Source: Noviherbaspirillum humi (GTDB lineage Bacteria > Pseudomonadota > Gammaproteobacteria > Burkholderiales > Burkholderiaceae_D). From it: a stretch of 64,000 nt of DNA. The stretch is from the NCBI RefSeq assembly GCF_900188095.1, contig NZ_FZOT01000008.1:1-64000 (forward strand), read 5' to 3'. Made by a program: the position numbers and the translations under genes. Shown here one piece after another: positions 53,747 through 62,760 of this stretch (within the stretch, counting starts at the first letter, position 1; each line of letters starts with the position of its first letter). The notes under the pieces are model-generated. The model made no database searches, had not been told where the DNA came from, and saw only the letters and a program-made list of their open reading frames with translations.

Positions 53747-54564
53747 TGCGCACCCTGGTCGTCGAAAATCTCCAGACGCATTTCATCGGCCGCGAGCGCA
53801 CGGTGAAGGCGGTGGACGGAGTGAGCTTTGCTATTGCGCCGGGGCAGGTGCTGGGGTTGGTGGGCGAATCCGGCTCCGGCAAGTCCATGACCGGCAACTC
53901 CATCATGGGCCTGATCGACCCGCCGGCGAGCGTGGTCGGCGGCCGCATCCTGTTTCAAGGGCAGGATCTGCTGGCGTTGAACGCGGAGCAGATGCGCCGG
54001 CTGCGCGGCAACCGCATCGCCATGATCTTTCAGGACCCGATGATGTCGCTCAATCCGGTGCTGCGCATTGACACCCAGATGATCGAGGCGGTGCGCGCCC
54101 ATCATCGCGTCAGCCGCGCGGCGGCGCGTGAACGCGCGCGCGACATGCTGGCACGGGTTGGCATTCCGGCGCCGGCGGAAAGGCTGAGCGCCTACCCGCA
54201 CCAGTTTTCCGGCGGCATGCGTCAGCGCGTCGCGATCGCCATCGCCATGATCAACCAGCCCGACCTCATCATCGCCGACGAACCGACCACTGCGCTCGAC
54301 GTCACGATCCAGCAGCAGATCCTGAACCAGATGCAGCAGCTGTGCGCCGAATCCGGCACCAGCCTGCTGTGGATCACCCACGACCTCGGCGTGGTGGCCG
54401 GCTTGGCGGAGGAGGTGGCGGTGATGCGCGCCGGCCGCATCGTGGAACAGGGCACGACCGATGCGGTGATCAATCATGCGCAGCATCCCTACACCCGAGC
54501 GCTGCTCGCCGCCCTGCCCTCGGCCGGCACGCCGGGCCGGCCGCTGCTGGGAGCGGCATCGTGA
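53746..54564 (+). CDS. Peptide ABC transporter ATP-binding protein (DppD type)
   Basis: A 272-residue ATPase. Walker A is [10 protein letters not shown] near residue 40, Q-loop [10 protein letters not shown], signature FSGGMRQR, Walker [15 protein letters not shown], and H-loop ITHDLGVV. The GGGGAG site stands five bases before the ATG at 53746; a GTG at 53743 is also possible. It is the first of two fused-in-tandem ATPase genes, as usual for family 5 systems. Confidence 0.95.
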   Translation: MRTLVVENLQTHFIGRERTVKAVDGVSFAIAPGQVLGLVGESGSGKSMTGNSIMGLIDPPASVVGGRILFQGQDLLALNAEQMRRLRGNRIAMIFQDPMMSLNPVLRIDTQMIEAVRAHHRVSRAAARERARDMLARVGIPAPAERLSAYPHQFSGGMRQRVAIAIAMINQPDLIIADEPTTALDVTIQQQILNQMQQLCAESGTSLLWITHDLGVVAGLAEEVAVMRAGRIVEQGTTDAVINHAQHPYTRALLAALPSAGTPGRPLLGAAS

Positions 54565-55544
54565 GCAAGCCGCTGCTTGAACTGCGCAACGTATCGAAGC
54601 GCTTCGCGCGCCGTCTCGACCTGGCGGCGAAGGCCGCCCGGCTGCTTGGCGCCGGCGAGAAGGAAACGGTGGTGCATGCGGTGGATGGCGTCAGCCTGAC
54701 CGTGCATGCCGGCGAAGTGCTGGGGCTGGTGGGTGAATCCGGCTCCGGCAAGTCCACCCTTGGCCGGATTGCCGTCGGCCTGCTCGATGCCAGTAGCGGC
54801 GAGCGCAGGTGGAAGGACCAAGCGCTCGCCAGCGGCGAGATGCGGCTGGCGATGCAGATGGTGTTCCAGGACCCGTTCGCCTCGCTCAACCCGCGCCTGC
54901 GGGTGCGGGACTTGATCGGCGAAGCGCCGGTCGCGCACGGCCTCATACCTGCAAGGGAACAGGAAGCGCTGGTGGCCTCGCTGCTGCAGCGCGTCGGCCT
55001 CGATCCCTCGGTGATGCGCAATTTCCCGCACCAGTTCTCCGGCGGCCAGCGCGCCCGCCTCGGCATTGCCCGCGCGCTGGCGGTGAATCCCGAATTCCTG
55101 GTGTGCGATGAAGCGGTGGCGGCCCTGGATGTGTCTATCCAGGCGCAGATCCTCAACCTGTTCCTGAAGCTGCGCGAGGATCTCGGCCTGACCTATCTCT
55201 TCATCAGCCACGACCTCTCGGTGGTGCGGCATCTGAGCGATCGGGTGGCGGTGATGTACCTCGGCCGCATCGTCGAGATCGCGCCCACGCGCGATCTGTT
55301 CGCCTCGCCGTTTCATCCCTATACCCAGGCGCTGCTGGCGGCTGCGCCGACGCTGGAAGTGAAGAAACGCAGCTACGTTCCGATCAAGGGTGACATTCCT
55401 TCGCCTGTGCAGCCACCCTCGGGCTGCCATTTCCATCCGCGCTGTTCGCATGCGATGGCGCGGTGCCGTGCCGAAGCGCCGGCGCTAAGGGAAGTGAGGC
55501 CGGGGCATTGGGCGGCATGTCATCTCACTGACGCGCACGAATAG
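54561..55544 (+). CDS. Peptide ABC transporter ATP-binding protein (DppF type)
   Basis: A 327-residue ATPase. Walker [13 protein letters not shown]-loop FQDPFASLNP, signature FSGGQRARLGIARAL, Walker B LVCDEAVAALDVS, H-loop ISHDLSVV, and the C-terminal oligopeptide-transport extension with a CHFHPRCSHAMARC cluster. The usual Pro in DEPVSALD is Ala here; the catalytic Glu is kept. GTG start overlaps the previous stop (GTGA). It is the last gene of the operon. The ORF continues upstream in another frame, which is not used. Confidence 0.93.
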   Translation: MSKPLLELRNVSKRFARRLDLAAKAARLLGAGEKETVVHAVDGVSLTVHAGEVLGLVGESGSGKSTLGRIAVGLLDASSGERRWKDQALASGEMRLAMQMVFQDPFASLNPRLRVRDLIGEAPVAHGLIPAREQEALVASLLQRVGLDPSVMRNFPHQFSGGQRARLGIARALAVNPEFLVCDEAVAALDVSIQAQILNLFLKLREDLGLTYLFISHDLSVVRHLSDRVAVMYLGRIVEIAPTRDLFASPFHPYTQALLAAAPTLEVKKRSYVPIKGDIPSPVQPPSGCHFHPRCSHAMARCRAEAPALREVRPGHWAACHLTDAHE

Positions 55545-55746
55545 TTATCGAACCTTTTTCACGCGCCAGGTGCTTTTTCAAGGCAGCTCTTCAACGATGT
55601 CGCAAGACACCAGGATGTTTTAGGTCACAATGCGTATTGAAAATGTTCCCTTGGTAGATATTCTTCGGTGAATTGGATGCCGCTGAAGAAAAGCATCATC
55701 CTCTTTTCGAACGATGCCGCTCTGGTACAGACCAGGCTTTCAATAA

Positions 55747-55935
55747 TTAATTTCCGCTTTCTCTCTTTGCTTGCTCCGGGCGGATTTCCTCGATTTGCCT
55801 CGCCTCCTCCGCCTGAATCCCCGACTCCAGCCCAATATCATCCACCCCAATCGCATTCTCCTCGGTGCGCGCAGGCCGCGGACCCGCCTTGTCGGCCTTG
55901 GAGGGATTGGGGTTGCCTTGCAGATCGTTGTTCAT
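55747..55935 (-). CDS. Small polar hypothetical protein (62 aa)
   Basis: A 62-residue, hydrophilic, acidic protein (MNNDLQGNPNPSKADKAGPR...) with no hydrophobic segment and a helical C-terminus. AGGAGAAG lies five bases upstream of its ATG, a strong ribosome binding site, and that ATG overlaps the stop of the upstream membrane-protein gene (ATGA). It is therefore probably real despite its size. Function unknown. Confidence 0.65.
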   Translation of the reverse strand: MNNDLQGNPNPSKADKAGPRPARTEENAIGVDDIGLESGIQAEEARQIEEIRPEQAKRESGN

Positions 55936-56543
55936 GAACTTCTCCTGAATCGTTTCAACATCGGACGGGATTGATTGAATTCCGGCGCCGGCCTGAGCAG
56001 GGCCGGCTGCTGAGTCTGCGGCTGGCGCCGGAGCAGGCGCCAGCTGATCATGTCGCGCAGGAACCAGGCAAAGGAGACGATGCCGATTACCAGCAAGGCC
56101 CAGCTTTGCCAGCCGTGGCTGACGAACGTGACTGAGGTCGGCTGAGCGCTCCATGTCGCCAGCAGCGGCAGCAGCAAGGCGACGATGGCGCCGAAGTTGA
56201 TCAGCAGGATGACGTGCAGCATCCGCTCGGAATGCGGCAGGCGGCGGGTTTCGTCTTCGAGCAGCGTATCGGTGGTGGTCACGCCGAATTCCGCCAGCAG
56301 CAGGCATGCGATGATCGCGACCGCCACGCCATGCCACTCGAACCAGCCGAGGCCGATGAACAGCAGCGCGAAGATCAGTTCCCGGCCTGCATGCAGCAGT
56401 TCCTCGGTGCGTGCCCAGCCTTGTCGAGGCAGGCGCGCCAGGTGCTCGTGGTTCCAGACCACGTCCAGGCCGCCGATGAATCCGTGAAAGATCAGCAGCC
56501 CCAGCACCACGGCAAGCGCCTGCTGGCCGTCGGCGACGTTCAT
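55932..56543 (-). CDS. Multi-pass membrane protein, unknown
   Basis: A 203-residue protein with five or six hydrophobic segments (LAVVLGLLIFHGFIGGLDVV; LIFALLFIGLGWFEWHGVAV; LLINFGAIVALLLPLLATW; LLVIGIVSFAWFLRDMISW). The motif GLDVVWNHEHLARLP with His residues at the first helix end is distinctive. It is translationally coupled to the downstream 62-residue protein. I do not recognise the family, and there is no transporter signature. Confidence 0.7.
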   Translation of the reverse strand: MNVADGQQALAVVLGLLIFHGFIGGLDVVWNHEHLARLPRQGWARTEELLHAGRELIFALLFIGLGWFEWHGVAVAIIACLLLAEFGVTTTDTLLEDETRRLPHSERMLHVILLINFGAIVALLLPLLATWSAQPTSVTFVSHGWQSWALLVIGIVSFAWFLRDMISWRLLRRQPQTQQPALLRPAPEFNQSRPMLKRFRRSS

Positions 56544-56564
56544 TGGCCTGGCCTCCCTGAAGGC

Positions 56565-56882
56565 TTATTTGCCGAGGTTGGTGCCAGCGCTCTCCGGCTG
56601 CCCGCCGGCTGCACCGCCGCGGGAGCGCGGCATGGTGTGCCGCTTGCCGCCGTGATGGCGCTTGCCGTGGGTGTCCATGTCGCCCTGCGTCATGCCGGTC
56701 GTGCTGCTGGCGCTGCCGCCGCTGCTCTGCTGCTGCGATTGCAGATCGCGCGCGTGCCGCTCGACTTCGGCAATGCGCGACGGATCGGTGCTTTCGCGGA
56801 TGCCGCTGGAGCTGTCCTGGGCGACGGCGGAACTGCCGATGGCGCACAGGGCGACGAAGACGACGGTGGTGAACCTATTCAT
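56565..56882 (-). CDS. Exported Ser/Gln/Gly-rich hypothetical protein
   Basis: A 105-residue secreted protein. The signal peptide [21 protein letters not shown] is cleaved after residue 21; the mature part is Ser/Gln/Gly/His-rich with a conserved-looking [20 protein letters not shown] helix and a basic tail. GGAGG lies six bases before the ATG. It lies 21 bases upstream of the multi-pass membrane protein gene, with which it is likely co-transcribed. Low-complexity, probably disordered; no function claimed. Confidence 0.65.
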   Translation of the reverse strand: MNRFTTVVFVALCAIGSSAVAQDSSSGIRESTDPSRIAEVERHARDLQSQQQSSGGSASSTTGMTQGDMDTHGKRHHGGKRHTMPRSRGGAAGGQPESAGTNLGK

Positions 56883-57070
56883 GCTGCCTCCATGGAAAAA
56901 GAAACTCTGTCAGACTTCCCACATCACACACAGGCAGGCCGCACGGCGGCCGGTTGCATGCCCGGGCATGCGCCATGCCGGATAGACTTCCGCCGGCGGC
57001 GTGGGTTTCTTGTCATTCGCAAAATAGAATTGCCTGGCTGAAATGCTGTACCGTTCACAGAAAGGACCTC

Positions 57071-57973
57071 ATGACTTTTTCCGCGGCGAAGACCGATTGC
57101 GTAGTGATAGGCGGCGGACCGGCCGGGCTGACCGCCGCCATCTATCTGGCCCGTTACGAGCGCGAGGTAAAGGTCTTCGATGCAGGCGACAGCCGCGCTG
57201 CCTGGATCCCGGTGTCGCACAACTATCCGGGTTTTCCGGAAGGCATCAGCGGCAAGGAACTGCTGGCGCGACTGCATGCGCAAGCCGGACGCTACGGCAT
57301 CCGTGTGATCTCGACGGCGGTGCACCGCCTGCAGCGACTGCAAGATGGCGACTTTTTCGTCTACTACGGCGACGATGTCATCCGCGCCCGTACCGTCCTG
57401 CTCGGCACCGGGGCGATGGACAGGACGGTGGACTTTCCCGGCTTGCGGGAAGCGGTGCGGCGCGGCCTGATCCGCCATTGCCCGATCTGCGACGGCTACG
57501 AAGCGCGCAACAAGCGCGTCGGCCTGCTCGGCAGCGGTCCGCAGAACATTCGGGAAGCCATGTTCATTCGCCACTTCACCAGCGACCTCACCGTCATGAG
57601 CCTGGACCGGGAGATGCAGATCAGCGCGCAAGACCGGATGACGTTGAAGGAAAACGGCATCCGCATCATCGAGGAGCCGGTGTCGGAATTGATGATCGAC
57701 GGCGACAAGATCGACGCCATCAAGATGCACGGCGGCGCGAGCTACCAGTTCGACAGCGTCTACGCCATGCTCGGCATTGACGTTCGTTCCGAGCTGGCAC
57801 GCGAACTGGGCGCCGATTGCGACAAGGACGGAAACATCCGCGTCGATGATCACATGCACACCAGCGTGCCGGGTTTATATGCCGCCGGTGACGTGGTGAG
57901 CGGATTGAATCAGATCGCCGTCGCCACCGGGCAGGCGGCGATTGCGGCGACGGCGATTCATAACAGCTTGTAG
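57071..57973 (+). CDS. Thioredoxin-reductase-like NAD(P)/FAD oxidoreductase
   Basis: A 300-residue class II pyridine nucleotide-disulfide oxidoreductase. FAD-binding [20 protein letters not shown] near residue 12, a redox CxxC in [13 protein letters not shown] (near residue 138), the second dinucleotide motif GLLGSGPQN, and the C-terminal FAD motif [20 protein letters not shown]. It is slightly shorter than classical TrxB. The ATG at 57071 has AAAGGA upstream. Its 3' end (about 57770-57973) recurs, in truncated form, at 60259-60412 and 62509-62708, between the effector-like paralogs. It is convergent with the first of these. Confidence 0.92.
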   Translation: MTFSAAKTDCVVIGGGPAGLTAAIYLARYEREVKVFDAGDSRAAWIPVSHNYPGFPEGISGKELLARLHAQAGRYGIRVISTAVHRLQRLQDGDFFVYYGDDVIRARTVLLGTGAMDRTVDFPGLREAVRRGLIRHCPICDGYEARNKRVGLLGSGPQNIREAMFIRHFTSDLTVMSLDREMQISAQDRMTLKENGIRIIEEPVSELMIDGDKIDAIKMHGGASYQFDSVYAMLGIDVRSELARELGADCDKDGNIRVDDHMHTSVPGLYAAGDVVSGLNQIAVATGQAAIAATAIHNSL

Positions 57974-58077
57974 GTGCGCTTTGCTTAAAGCATGCTTTTC
58001 AAATTCCTGGGCGCGCTCGAGCCGACAATCCTCGGATCACCCCTTGAACAGGGTCACTGTCGACTTAGGGCCTTTCC

Positions 58078-59994
58078 TTACGGCCTTGTCTTGAAAAATG
58101 TTGGATACGCCTTAACGAAGTCCTCCATACTAGAGAACAGCGCTTCGAGGTCGGGAGCAGTTTTCCATTCTCCAAGTGACATGCCGCGGGCTTGGGCGAT
58201 CGTTCTTACAAAAGAGTCAGCTACAGCGGCTGATCCGCGACCGTTAGGGCAAGCATGAGCCAGCCACCAATGGATTTCAGCAAGATAGCGAAGCGAAGTG
58301 TCATTGTTAGGTGCCTTCAGTGCCGCATCCTTTAGTTCATCTATGTGACTAAAAATAAAACCAAACTCGTCGTCATAAGGACTACTAATAGCTAGCAAAT
58401 CCAGTTTCCCGTTCTGCTTTTTGATGCTGCCGGAATAATGAGTTAATTCAATCTCTTTACCCTTTATCGTACCCGTCATGTAGGTGTCGAGTTTGCCGTC
58501 TTCCCAGTTCTTTCTATAAGGGAAAAGTTTGAATATACGACCCGCATAAGCCTTGTACGGAGGGTTATTAGCAATGTAGGTAATCGTTTGGGCCCATTTG
58601 GTCTCTCTATCATTCTGCCGGTCTATCCGAAAACGGCGAGCGGCCGCGTCACCCAAGCCTTTCGCCGCTTGATATCTCGCTTCGGTCAGCGCTCCCCAAA
58701 GTCGCGATGCATCGATATCGCCCGCTTTCACTAGCTTCGCTAGACGAACCGTCGCCGCATGCATGTACTGACTGAACACCTTGCCGTCTACTGGCTTATT
58801 GGTAAACCCTGGCACCTGATGAACACGCCCCGCCTCTCTTTCTGGGAGTGGACGAGGGGAATCTTTAGTAGTGACCTTCGGTCCGAAAGTGTCTTTTTTA
58901 GGTGGCTCGGCAGTGATCTGCTCCAGATTGCTTCTTGTTGTTGTCTGCAATGCTTGAGAAGTTGATTGACTGGAAGAAGGCTTGTTCTTCGTTGGATCAG
59001 GGGTCTTTGGCCTTGGCTTTAGCAATGCGCTGAACACCTTGGTCATGCCTATCGTCCCAGCCAGCAGGACCAACTGCCCCGCAACCCGCCTCAGCTTGCT
59101 GGCAGCCTGCTCCATCTCATAAACATTGTTGGTCTGCGTCGCTTGATGGACTTCGTAAAGCTCCGCCCCGAATTGCCTCGCTTGCTCGGCGCTCAATCCG
59201 ATATTGATGAGCATGACGCTTATCCCCGCGCCACTGGCCTGCAATGCGGCCATGCCAAGCAGCATGGCTGCGGTTTGCGGCGTCAATAGCTGCCTGACCT
59301 GCGCCCCCACTTCTTTGCCAAGAGTGCGGCTGGCGGCCTGAGCCAGCCATTGATAGCGCTGCGCCAAATTCATCCGCCGCAATACAGGATAAGTTAACCC
59401 GTAGCGAGATTTATAAGCCTCGAACTTGGCTGACACAATTGGTTTTGTACTCGCCTCAATACGCCTTTCCTGCATTGCCTGTGCTTGGCCCGCTGTCAGC
59501 TTGGTCCAGCCACCATGTGCAATGATCTCCTCCATTCGCCTTCTTGCCGCCCCTAGATCAATTACCGCACGGCCTTTGGGATCCCGGATGAGCAACTGCT
59601 TGTCTCGCACACTGTCTCCCTGGTCGGGCCGGGACACTGGCCCTTCAGCGTAACCATCGGCATAAATGGCGACCGTGCGCCATTGGTTTCGGCTCGCGTC
59701 CCAGACTTGGCGTTCTCGCAACCGTGTTTCAATTCGACGACCATTGACTAGTACGGCGACCGGCTCCGATTCTCGGAGGTCTCGTGTCCTGTGCTGTTGG
59801 CGTTGGCCGCTTACCGTTGTTTTGCTGCTAGTACCTGACTTCGAAATCTGATGATTCTTTTTGTTATTTCCTGTCTGCTGGCTGCGGGAGGAGGATTGAG
59901 AGAACTGATCAAATGCGCCTGTCGGAAACCGTATTGAATCTTGTGAACCATCTGATTGGTGGACTCGGTTTGAGACTTTCAACGGAAAGGACAT
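58078..59994 (-). CDS. Large effector-like protein, paralog 1 of 3
   Basis: A 638-residue protein with no signal peptide. Residues 1-75 are Ser/Gln/Asn-rich and probably disordered, like type III/VI effector N-termini. Residues 80-200 form a conserved region (VLVNGRRIETRLRERQVWD; IRDPKGRAVIDLGAARRRME), with a faint resemblance to LPD7-type polyvalent domains. Residues 230-325 are hydrophobic/helical (LTPQTAAMLLGMAALQASGA). After a Ser/Thr/Pro linker, residues 388-638 form a C-terminal domain with VHQVPGFT, VFSQYMHAATVRLA, RIFKLFP and IHWWLAHACPNGRGSAAV (574-591). I chose the ATG at 59994 for its GGGAG site. No immunity-like gene is adjacent. Function unknown. Confidence 0.72.
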   Translation of the reverse strand: MSFPLKVSNRVHQSDGSQDSIRFPTGAFDQFSQSSSRSQQTGNNKKNHQISKSGTSSKTTVSGQRQQHRTRDLRESEPVAVLVNGRRIETRLRERQVWDASRNQWRTVAIYADGYAEGPVSRPDQGDSVRDKQLLIRDPKGRAVIDLGAARRRMEEIIAHGGWTKLTAGQAQAMQERRIEASTKPIVSAKFEAYKSRYGLTYPVLRRMNLAQRYQWLAQAASRTLGKEVGAQVRQLLTPQTAAMLLGMAALQASGAGISVMLINIGLSAEQARQFGAELYEVHQATQTNNVYEMEQAASKLRRVAGQLVLLAGTIGMTKVFSALLKPRPKTPDPTKNKPSSSQSTSQALQTTTRSNLEQITAEPPKKDTFGPKVTTKDSPRPLPEREAGRVHQVPGFTNKPVDGKVFSQYMHAATVRLAKLVKAGDIDASRLWGALTEARYQAAKGLGDAAARRFRIDRQNDRETKWAQTITYIANNPPYKAYAGRIFKLFPYRKNWEDGKLDTYMTGTIKGKEIELTHYSGSIKKQNGKLDLLAISSPYDDEFGFIFSHIDELKDAALKAPNNDTSLRYLAEIHWWLAHACPNGRGSAAVADSFVRTIAQARGMSLGEWKTAPDLEALFSSMEDFVKAYPTFFKTRP

Positions 59995-60072
59995 GGCAAT
60001 CTCCCAAAAAAGCTGCACCTGTTCAGTACCTTCACGCCGGCGCGGGCCGGCATCTTTCGAGTCCTAAGGCTT

Positions 60073-60088
60073 GTGCACTTTCTATGCC
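60073..60088 (-). promoter_or_regulatory. Sigma-54-like promoter of paralog 1
   Basis: Minus-strand TGGCATAGAAAGTGCA: GG-N10-GC spacing is exact, with three mismatches to TGGCACG-N4-TTGCA. It sits 79 bases before the paralog 1 start. The same element occurs at an equivalent position before paralog 2, and the bases around it are also conserved. Confidence 0.5.
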
Positions 60089-60258
60089 ATGTGCGCTTGC
60101 ACAAGTATGCTTTGTCGCTGGTCCAAGTTCCTTGGACCTTTATTTCATAGGGCTTTCCTCTTCACATTAATTTATAACTGGGACTCAAGCTATAGTCATT
60201 AGCGGCGTCTCAATGCGACATCCTCGGGGTCGAGGAAGCGATCACCGAATTCGCGATC

Positions 60259-60412
60259 GACTGCGACAAGGACGGTAACATCCGCGTGGACGACCACATG
60301 CATACCAGCGTGCCGGGTTTATATGCTGCTGGTGACGTGGTGAGTGGACTGAACCAGATCGCCGTCGCCACCGGGCAGGCGGCGATTGCGGCGACGGCGA
60401 TTCATAACAGCC
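60259..60412 (+). pseudogene. Displaced 3' fragment B of the thioredoxin-reductase-like gene
   Basis: A 153-base segment aligned to 57815-57967 of the intact gene. By eye there are 11 base differences, all synonymous, so the 51 encoded residues ([20 protein letters not shown] onward) are identical. The stop codon is not conserved: the frame reads on through CTCCAG to about 60468. Upstream of the homology the sequence is unrelated (frame reading DILGVEEAITEF), so it is a chimeric junction. No independent start is needed; it is best read as a gene remnant. Confidence 0.8.
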
Positions 60413-60456
60413 TCCAGGCTTCCGTGATTAACCCCACAGTTGTCTACGCCGGCACT

Positions 60457-62280
60457 TCATTTACCTGATGACGGCGACTTGAAAAACGTCGGATATGCTT
60501 CAACGAATGTCTTCATGCCTGAAAAAATAGCTTCAAGGTCTGGGGCTGTTTTCCATTCTCCAAGCTTAATGCCGCGGGCCTGCGCAACAGTGCGAACAAA
60601 TGCATCAGAAACAGCTGCTGAACCACGAAGATTAGGACAGGTTTGAGCCAACCACCAATGCATTTCAGCTAGATAACGAATGGCGATTGCATTTGTAGGT
60701 GCGCTCAGTGCTGCCTGCATGAGTTCATCGAGATGCTTTGCAATAAGGGAAACATCTTTTCCAGTCGGACTTTCTATTTCTAATGACTTAAGCGCCCCCG
60801 TTTTAGGATCCCTTCTCGCTTTGTAACTCGTCAACTCTACATTTTCATCATGAATTTTTCCGTACATTGTTCCGCGAAGCTCATTTTCTTTCCAAAAAGT
60901 CTCATCTGGAAATAGTTTGAATATTCGATCTGCGAAGGAATGGTACCGACGATTATTTAGAATCGTTGTTCGTGAAGTGCTGCCGACATACCACTCGTAA
61001 TTGAACTTATCCGCTCCAAAATAATGCTCCCCTGGGAATTCGGGACCTCCTTGTATTACCTGATATCTTGCTTCAGTGAGAGCGCCCCAAAGCGTTTTGG
61101 CGTCAATTTTTCCAGCTTTCACGAGCGGCGCAAGTCGCACCGTTGCAATATGCATATATTGGCTGAACACCTTACCAATAGCAGGGTTCTTGGTGAATCC
61201 CGGAACTTGATGAACCCGCCCGGCGGCACTCTCTGAAAGCAGAGAAATGGGTGCCTGCTGCTCGACTGATGGCTGCTTCTTTTTCCCGATAATTGCCGAT
61301 GCATTTGGCAATACTTTAAGCAACTTAGCCATGCCAGTCGGGCCTATTAAGATTAGCAACTGCCCGGCTACTTGCGTCAGTTTTACAGCAGCTTGGTCCA
61401 TCTCATACACATTATTGCTCTGCGTCGCCTGATGCACTTCATACAGGTCTTGGCCAATTTGCTTTGCTTGGGTCGCGCCCAAACCAGTGTTGATGAGCAG
61501 AGCAGCAGTACCGGCACCGCTGGCCTGCAATGCAGCCAGACTAAGCAGCACGAACGCTGTTTGTGGTGTCAATAATTGCCGTACTTGGGCACCAACTTCA
61601 TTGCCAAGTCCACGGGTTGCTGCTTTGCCCAACCATTGATAGCGCTGCGTTTGGTTCATGCGCTGCAATGCGGCTTCCGTCAACCCGTAGCGAGATTTAT
61701 AGGCTTCAAACTTGGCTGGAACGATTGGCTTGGTCAGCACCTCAATACGCTTGGCCCTGACCGTCTGCGCTTGGTCGACAGTGAGTTTTGTCCAGCCGCC
61801 ATGCGCAATGATCTGCTCCATCCGCCTTCTTGCGGCTTGAAGATCGATCACATTCTTGCCTTTGGCATCCCGAATCAGCAACTGCGTGTCACGAATGCTT
61901 TCTTTCCGGTTGGGGTTAGACGCTGACGCTTCAGCGTAGCCATCGGCGTAAATGCCAACCGTCCGCCATTGCCGGGCAGCCACATCCCATACCTGGTGCT
62001 CACGCAGTCTCGTCTCGATGAGACGGCCGTTTATTTCTACTTGAAGCGGTTCTGCTTCCCGGATATCGCGAGTCTTGCCCTGTCGCTGTTGGACGCTGTG
62101 CTTTGTATTGCGAATTGAATTCGTCGCCGAATTCTTGGAAACCGGTTTTGACTTACCTGTTCCCTGGCTTCTGGTTGCGGATTGAGAGAATTGATCAAAC
62201 GCGCCTGATGGAAAGGAGAGTGAAGTTTGAGATCCGAATGACCGATCGGCTTGGTTAGCGACTTTGGATGGCGAAGGCAT
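60457..62280 (-). CDS. Large effector-like protein, paralog 2 of 3
   Basis: A 607-residue paralog of the previous protein, colinear throughout. The N-terminal motif SFPSGAFDQFSQSATRSQGT, the region VEINGRLIETRLREHQVWDV, the helical part (LTPQTAFVLLSLAALQASGA), and the C-terminal blocks VHQVPGFTKNP, VFSQYMHIATVRLAPLVKAG, DRIFKLFP and MHWWLAQTCPNLRGSAAV are all kept. The most variable part is between the 'ALTEARY' and 'RIFKLFP' blocks, where the sequences do not align well. The ATG at 62280 has GGGAG at the same place as in paralog 1. Function unknown. Confidence 0.72.
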   Translation of the reverse strand: MPSPSKVANQADRSFGSQTSLSFPSGAFDQFSQSATRSQGTGKSKPVSKNSATNSIRNTKHSVQQRQGKTRDIREAEPLQVEINGRLIETRLREHQVWDVAARQWRTVGIYADGYAEASASNPNRKESIRDTQLLIRDAKGKNVIDLQAARRRMEQIIAHGGWTKLTVDQAQTVRAKRIEVLTKPIVPAKFEAYKSRYGLTEAALQRMNQTQRYQWLGKAATRGLGNEVGAQVRQLLTPQTAFVLLSLAALQASGAGTAALLINTGLGATQAKQIGQDLYEVHQATQSNNVYEMDQAAVKLTQVAGQLLILIGPTGMAKLLKVLPNASAIIGKKKQPSVEQQAPISLLSESAAGRVHQVPGFTKNPAIGKVFSQYMHIATVRLAPLVKAGKIDAKTLWGALTEARYQVIQGGPEFPGEHYFGADKFNYEWYVGSTSRTTILNNRRYHSFADRIFKLFPDETFWKENELRGTMYGKIHDENVELTSYKARRDPKTGALKSLEIESPTGKDVSLIAKHLDELMQAALSAPTNAIAIRYLAEMHWWLAQTCPNLRGSAAVSDAFVRTVAQARGIKLGEWKTAPDLEAIFSGMKTFVEAYPTFFKSPSSGK

Positions 62281-62353
62281 GATTTCTCCCAAGAGAACTA
62301 AATCTTTCCGCAAAAGAGGCGCATGTTGTCCCCTTCGGACAGGTCTTCTGTCT

Positions 62354-62369
62354 TGCACTATCTATGCCA
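62354..62369 (-). promoter_or_regulatory. Sigma-54-like promoter of paralog 2
   Basis: Minus-strand TGGCATAGATAGTGCA, one base different from the paralog 1 element, with exact GG-N10-GC spacing, 74 bases before the start codon. The upstream block (GCATA-TTGTG-AAGCGC) is also shared with paralog 1. Confidence 0.5.
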
Positions 62370-62483
62370 TTAGCGCTTCCACAACTATGCCGTGTTACCA
62401 AAATGCGCAATATTTCTGCTGCTTGACCACATGCAGCTCAGTTCCTAACGCGGGCTGATCACAAGAATTAAATCTTTATTAGT

Positions 62484-62708
62484 TTGCAGTTAGGAGAATA
62501 CATCCTGATGATCGATGTGCGCTCCGAGCTTGCACGTGAGCTCGGCGCCGATTGCGATGAGAGTGGCAATATCCGCGTCGACGACCACGTGCATACCAGC
62601 GTGCCGGGTTTATATGCCGCCGGCGACGTGGTGAGCGGATTGAATCAGATCGCCGTGGCTACCGGGCAGGCGGCGATTGCCGCGACGGCAATTCATAACA
62701 GCTTGTAG
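62484..62708 (+). pseudogene. Displaced 3' fragment C of the thioredoxin-reductase-like gene
   Basis: Homology to the intact gene begins at about 62509 and runs to the shared stop TAG at 62706-62708 (about 200 bases). Most base differences are synonymous; only about three residues of ~65 differ (KD to ES, M to V). The in-frame ATG at 62484 lies outside the homology, but a TTAGGAG-like sequence precedes the frame. It could be expressed as a 74-residue peptide, yet it lacks both the FAD N-terminal domain and the CxxC, so it cannot act as a reductase. Confidence 0.8.
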
Positions 62709-62760
62709 AAACCCATTCACATTGGGCTTCTTTTCATTCACCGGGATGGCGATTCAATCT

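Noticed and set aside
55747-56847. A 366-codon minus-strand frame covering the membrane-protein region
   Set aside because: Only its last 62 codons look real (own ribosome binding site at 55935). The upstream part is a shadow of the multi-pass membrane protein in another frame.
59995-60190. PIP box (TTCG-N16-TTCG) for HrpX/HrpB-type control of the effector-like genes
   Set aside because: No such pair of half-sites is found upstream of paralog 1 or 2. The conserved sequence there fits sigma-54 spacing instead.
62484-62708. Functional small protein from fragment C
   Set aside because: It is in frame and could be translated, but it contains only the end of the FAD domain and lacks the CxxC and the N-terminal nucleotide-binding fold. 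Treated as a remnant.
57974-62760. Immunity genes between the effector-like paralogs
   Set aside because: The gaps are 40-240 bases and hold only reductase 3' fragments and promoter sequence; no small ORF with a ribosome binding site faces the expected way.
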